From: a virus | DNA: 40,784 nt | Direction: 5' to 3' (one strand) | IMG/VR virus record: IMGVR_UViG_3300009146_000023 | Coordinates: 1 to 40,784 of that record | Part shown: positions 39,310 through 40,784 of the stretch, in pieces | How positions within the stretch are numbered: position 1 is the stretch's first letter | Layout of the letters: the number at the start of each line of letters is the position of its first letter | Notes under the pieces: generated by a model | Seen by the model: the letters and a program-made list of their open reading frames with translations, nothing else | Databases searched by the model: none | Told to the model about the DNA's origin: nothing | Position numbers and translations under genes: made by a program

Positions 39310-39339
39310 AGTATATACGGAGTATATACGATACGTCAA
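39310..39339 (-). promoter_or_regulatory. brnT promoter and BrnA operator
   Basis: On the minus strand TTGACG (39339-39334), 18 bases, TATACT (39315-39310). The spacer and -10 contain two copies of the palindrome GTATATAC separated by TCC, which is a direct and inverted repeat suited to a ribbon-helix-helix dimer pair. Autorepression by BrnA is the likely control. Confidence 0.8.
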
Positions 39340-39391
39340 GCGGGGGCGGAAGACGTAAAGGGAACGCGGTTGGGGTCGGTGGTTGCCGGGG

Positions 39392-39529
39392 CTAGGTGCA
39401 GGCGCACACCCAGAGCAGGGCCTGGGCCAGTTTCTGGACGAGCTTGAGGATGTTCGCCAGATCCGCGGTGGACAATTGCTCGAGGAGGGTGACGAGTTCG
39501 GTCAGTAGTGCCCGGCGAGCGGCATCCAT
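39392..39529 (-). CDS. Small leucine-rich helical protein
   Basis: A 45-residue peptide that is one long amphipathic helix (RALLTELVTLLEQLSTAD, LANILKLVQKLAQALLW). AAGGGG lies 10-15 bases before the ATG. It lies between the repressor and the brnT promoter. Unknown role; possibly a membrane-binding or oligomerising peptide. Confidence 0.45.
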   Translation of the reverse strand: MDAARRALLTELVTLLEQLSTADLANILKLVQKLAQALLWVCACT

Positions 39530-39595
39530 GTCCCACGCCCCTTGTCTGACGCGCTGGAAGTCCGCACCGCCGCCGCCTACGAAAACTCGCTGCGA

Positions 39596-40000
39596 CTATC
39601 CGGGGGAACGCTTGCGTCCGAGAGTGAGACGCTCGACCAGCGTCACGATGGCTAGGCGGGTGTCGTCATCGGCTGGGGTATCCAGTAAATCCCACACCCG
39701 GAACAACCGTCTTGTATACGGATCTGACCGGAGGGGTGTTTCAGGCGCGGCGGCGGGGTCGGCCGGAAGATACCCGTAGAGTTCGGGGAGGGAGCGGTCT
39801 AACGCGGCGGCAATGCGGGCCAAGGTGTCCTGCCGCATGGACTCGCCTTGTTCAATGCGCCGGATGGTGTCTTTGTTTAAGCCTGCGGCCCGCTGGCCTA
39901 ATTGGGTTTGGGTCAGGCCCTTGGCTTCGCGCAACTTCCGCACGACATCCCCAAGGTGAAACATGGGCCCCGGCCCAGCTTGCCACGGCGGATCTGCCAT
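39596..40000 (-). CDS. XRE-family phage repressor
   Basis: A 134-residue protein. An N-terminal Cro/CI-type HTH (VVRKLREAKGLTQTQLGQRA, then DTIRRIEQGESMRQDTL and ARIAAALDRSLPELYGYLP) is followed by a short helical C-terminal part, with no peptidase domain of the LexA type visible. It is the likely lysogeny repressor. ATG 40000 lies 11 bases after the -10 TATATT, so the message has a leader of only a few bases, like lambda cI from PRM. An alternative ATG exists at 39964. Three AGTCT-bearing sites lie upstream. Confidence 0.82.
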   Translation of the reverse strand: MADPPWQAGPGPMFHLGDVVRKLREAKGLTQTQLGQRAAGLNKDTIRRIEQGESMRQDTLARIAAALDRSLPELYGYLPADPAAAPETPLRSDPYTRRLFRVWDLLDTPADDDTRLAIVTLVERLTLGRKRSPG

Positions 40001-40011
40001 CGTCAAGCTCA

Positions 40012-40040
40012 AATATAGGGTCGCAGTCTCAAAAAGTCCA
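40012..40040 (-). promoter_or_regulatory. Repressor promoter
   Basis: On the minus strand TGGACT (40040-40035), exactly 17 bases, TATATT (40017-40012). The transcript should begin about four bases before the repressor ATG. Confidence 0.65.
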
Positions 40041-40072
40041 CTTTAGTCTTATTTTACGTAATGGTAAGTCTT
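40024..40072. promoter_or_regulatory. Operator-like AGTCT repeats in the control region
   Basis: AGTCT occurs at 40025-40029, 40045-40049 and 40067-40071 (the last two within T(T/A)AGTCTT), spaced by 20 and 22 bases, i.e. two helical turns. They lie upstream of and overlap the repressor promoter. Confidence 0.5.
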
Positions 40073-40120
40073 TTGAATACAGCTAATTACAGATTTTTTG
40101 CGTTTTTGATCAGAAGAAGG

Positions 40121-40149
40121 TTGACTTTGGTCGCGCCTTGGTCGTATTC
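40121..40149 (+). promoter_or_regulatory. Candidate early rightward promoter
   Basis: TTGACT (40121-40126) is followed 17-18 bases later by GTATTC/TATTCC, a weak -10 element. The excisionase-like gene starts 30 bases further on with its own GGAGGG site. TTGGTCG is repeated within the spacer and could bind a regulator. Confidence 0.45.
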
Positions 40150-40178
40150 CTGACTCTCTGAGAACGTCGCGGAGGGTC

Positions 40179-40481
40179 ATGGTGGAGAAACCTGACGCGG
40201 CCGACACGCATCCGCCGATGCGCGTGTGGGCCGGCATGCCGGTGGATGCGATTCCGCATCGGCTGAACGCGAAAGAGGCGTACACACTTCTCGGCGTCAG
40301 CCGGGCGATGTTCTTCCGGCTGCTCGCAGAAAAGAAGATTGGCCAAGCGGTGGGGCCCGTGCCGGAGCTGCTGCCGCGCATCGGGGCCCCGCACTACAAG
40401 GGCCTGTGGTTTCGCGCGTACTTTGCCGGCGAGTTGGACCGGCCGCATTTTTTCGGTAAAGCCCGGGGGGTGCCGGCATGA
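40179..40481 (+). CDS. Excisionase/Cro-like HTH protein
   Basis: A 100-residue protein with a winged-helix-like HTH (LNAKEAYTLLGVSRAMFFRL, then LAEKKIGQAVGPVPELLPRI), the pattern of excisionase/AlpA-type DNA-binding proteins. It is the first rightward gene, opposite the repressor, as Cro or Xis would be. A GGAGGG site precedes the ATG. Confidence 0.65.
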   Translation: MVEKPDAADTHPPMRVWAGMPVDAIPHRLNAKEAYTLLGVSRAMFFRLLAEKKIGQAVGPVPELLPRIGAPHYKGLWFRAYFAGELDRPHFFGKARGVPA

Positions 40482-40696
40482 CGCGCCTCGCCAGCCAGCA
40501 AACGTCGATGTGGGTGCATTGTCGGCGCTGTCGCACCGAATGGGAAGTGCGGTTGCCGCTGCCGATGCCGTTAGACCGGGCGATCCGGGTCATCCGCGGG
40601 GCCACCGCCACGGGCTGTCCCACCTGCGGGGCGCACGGGCCGGACGTGCTCTGTGGGCAGACGCCCGAGACGACCAAAGACGAGGTGCCGGCATGA
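40478..40696 (+). CDS. Small zinc-ribbon protein
   Basis: A 72-residue protein with CRRC and CPTC separated by 28 residues, a zinc ribbon with a beta segment (WEVRLPLPMPLDRAIRVI). Coupled by ATGA to the genes on both sides. Function unknown. Confidence 0.65.
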   Translation: MTRLASQQTSMWVHCRRCRTEWEVRLPLPMPLDRAIRVIRGATATGCPTCGAHGPDVLCGQTPETTKDEVPA

Positions 40697-40784
40697 GCGG
40701 CCTCCTCACCATCCTCACGCACCCCGACTGGCCGCGCCTCCGCGCCCATCTACGGCTCGAGACCTATTCCCGCGATACGAACAG
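40662..40784. repeat. Terminal direct repeat, right copy
   Basis: Identical to 1-123. The gene whose ATG lies at 40693 is the same as the one at 32-493, cut by the end of the window (first 30 codons present). Confidence 0.95.
40693..40784 (+). CDS. Partial copy of the gene at 32-493
   Basis: The 5' end of the cysteine-pair hypothetical protein, duplicated by the terminal overlap and truncated by the end of the window. It proves that the operon continues from 40696 into position 32. Confidence 0.9.
   Translation, partial: MSGLLTILTHPDWPRLRAHLRLETYSRDTN

Overview
The window is a complete circular genome of a temperate phage of about 40.66 kb. The first 123 bases recur exactly as the last 123 bases, and the genes at the two ends join across this overlap. 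There is a portal, scaffold, capsid and adaptor series but no tape-measure gene, which points to a short-tailed (podovirus-like) virion. A tyrosine integrase, a tRNA-derived attP and an XRE repressor show that it is temperate. The host is not identifiable. The DNA is GC-rich, the attP core copies the 3' half of a tRNA-Arg(CCT), and the phage carries a PEP-CTERM protein. The host should therefore be a GC-rich Gram-negative bacterium with an exosortase.

Layout. (1) About 40.12-40.78 kb and, across the join, 0.03-8.63 kb: rightward early genes. They comprise an excisionase/Cro-like HTH protein, zinc-ribbon proteins, an A/T-richer two-gene cassette flanked by 14-bp direct repeats, the PEP-CTERM gene, a recombination set (candidate annealing protein, YqaJ exonuclease, NinB), two HNH nucleases, an O-like replication protein with a probable internal origin, a candidate helicase-loader-like protein and a zinc-finger/Holliday-junction-nuclease fusion. 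(2) 12.55-8.6 kb: a leftward block of about eleven small genes read from a TTGACA promoter and punctuated by three related hairpin elements. (3) 12.6-20.1 kb: an HTH protein, the large terminase interrupted by a class 3 intein, the portal, and a run of tiny zinc-ribbon genes. (4) 20.09-37.3 kb: a structured leader and intrinsic terminator, then scaffold, capsid, decoration, adaptor, tail hub, internal virion proteins, a spike-like protein, a glycosidase-like protein, a holin-like protein and a LamG lectin. (5) 37.3-40.04 kb: attP, then a leftward lysogeny block (integrase, BrnA, BrnT, repressor) in which integrase lies one base downstream of the antitoxin gene.

The strongest observations are the WCT-type (class 3) intein sitting between the Walker A lysine and serine of TerL; the exosortase-substrate gene in a phage; the brnT-brnA-int operon behind a palindromic operator; the three covarying intergenic hairpins; the ordered arm-site pairs in attP; a virion gene whose expected ATG is replaced by ACG; and a shared A/T-richer cassette bounded by direct repeats. 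Product names come from recognising motifs and family patterns by eye, without database searches. Most small genes remain of unknown function.
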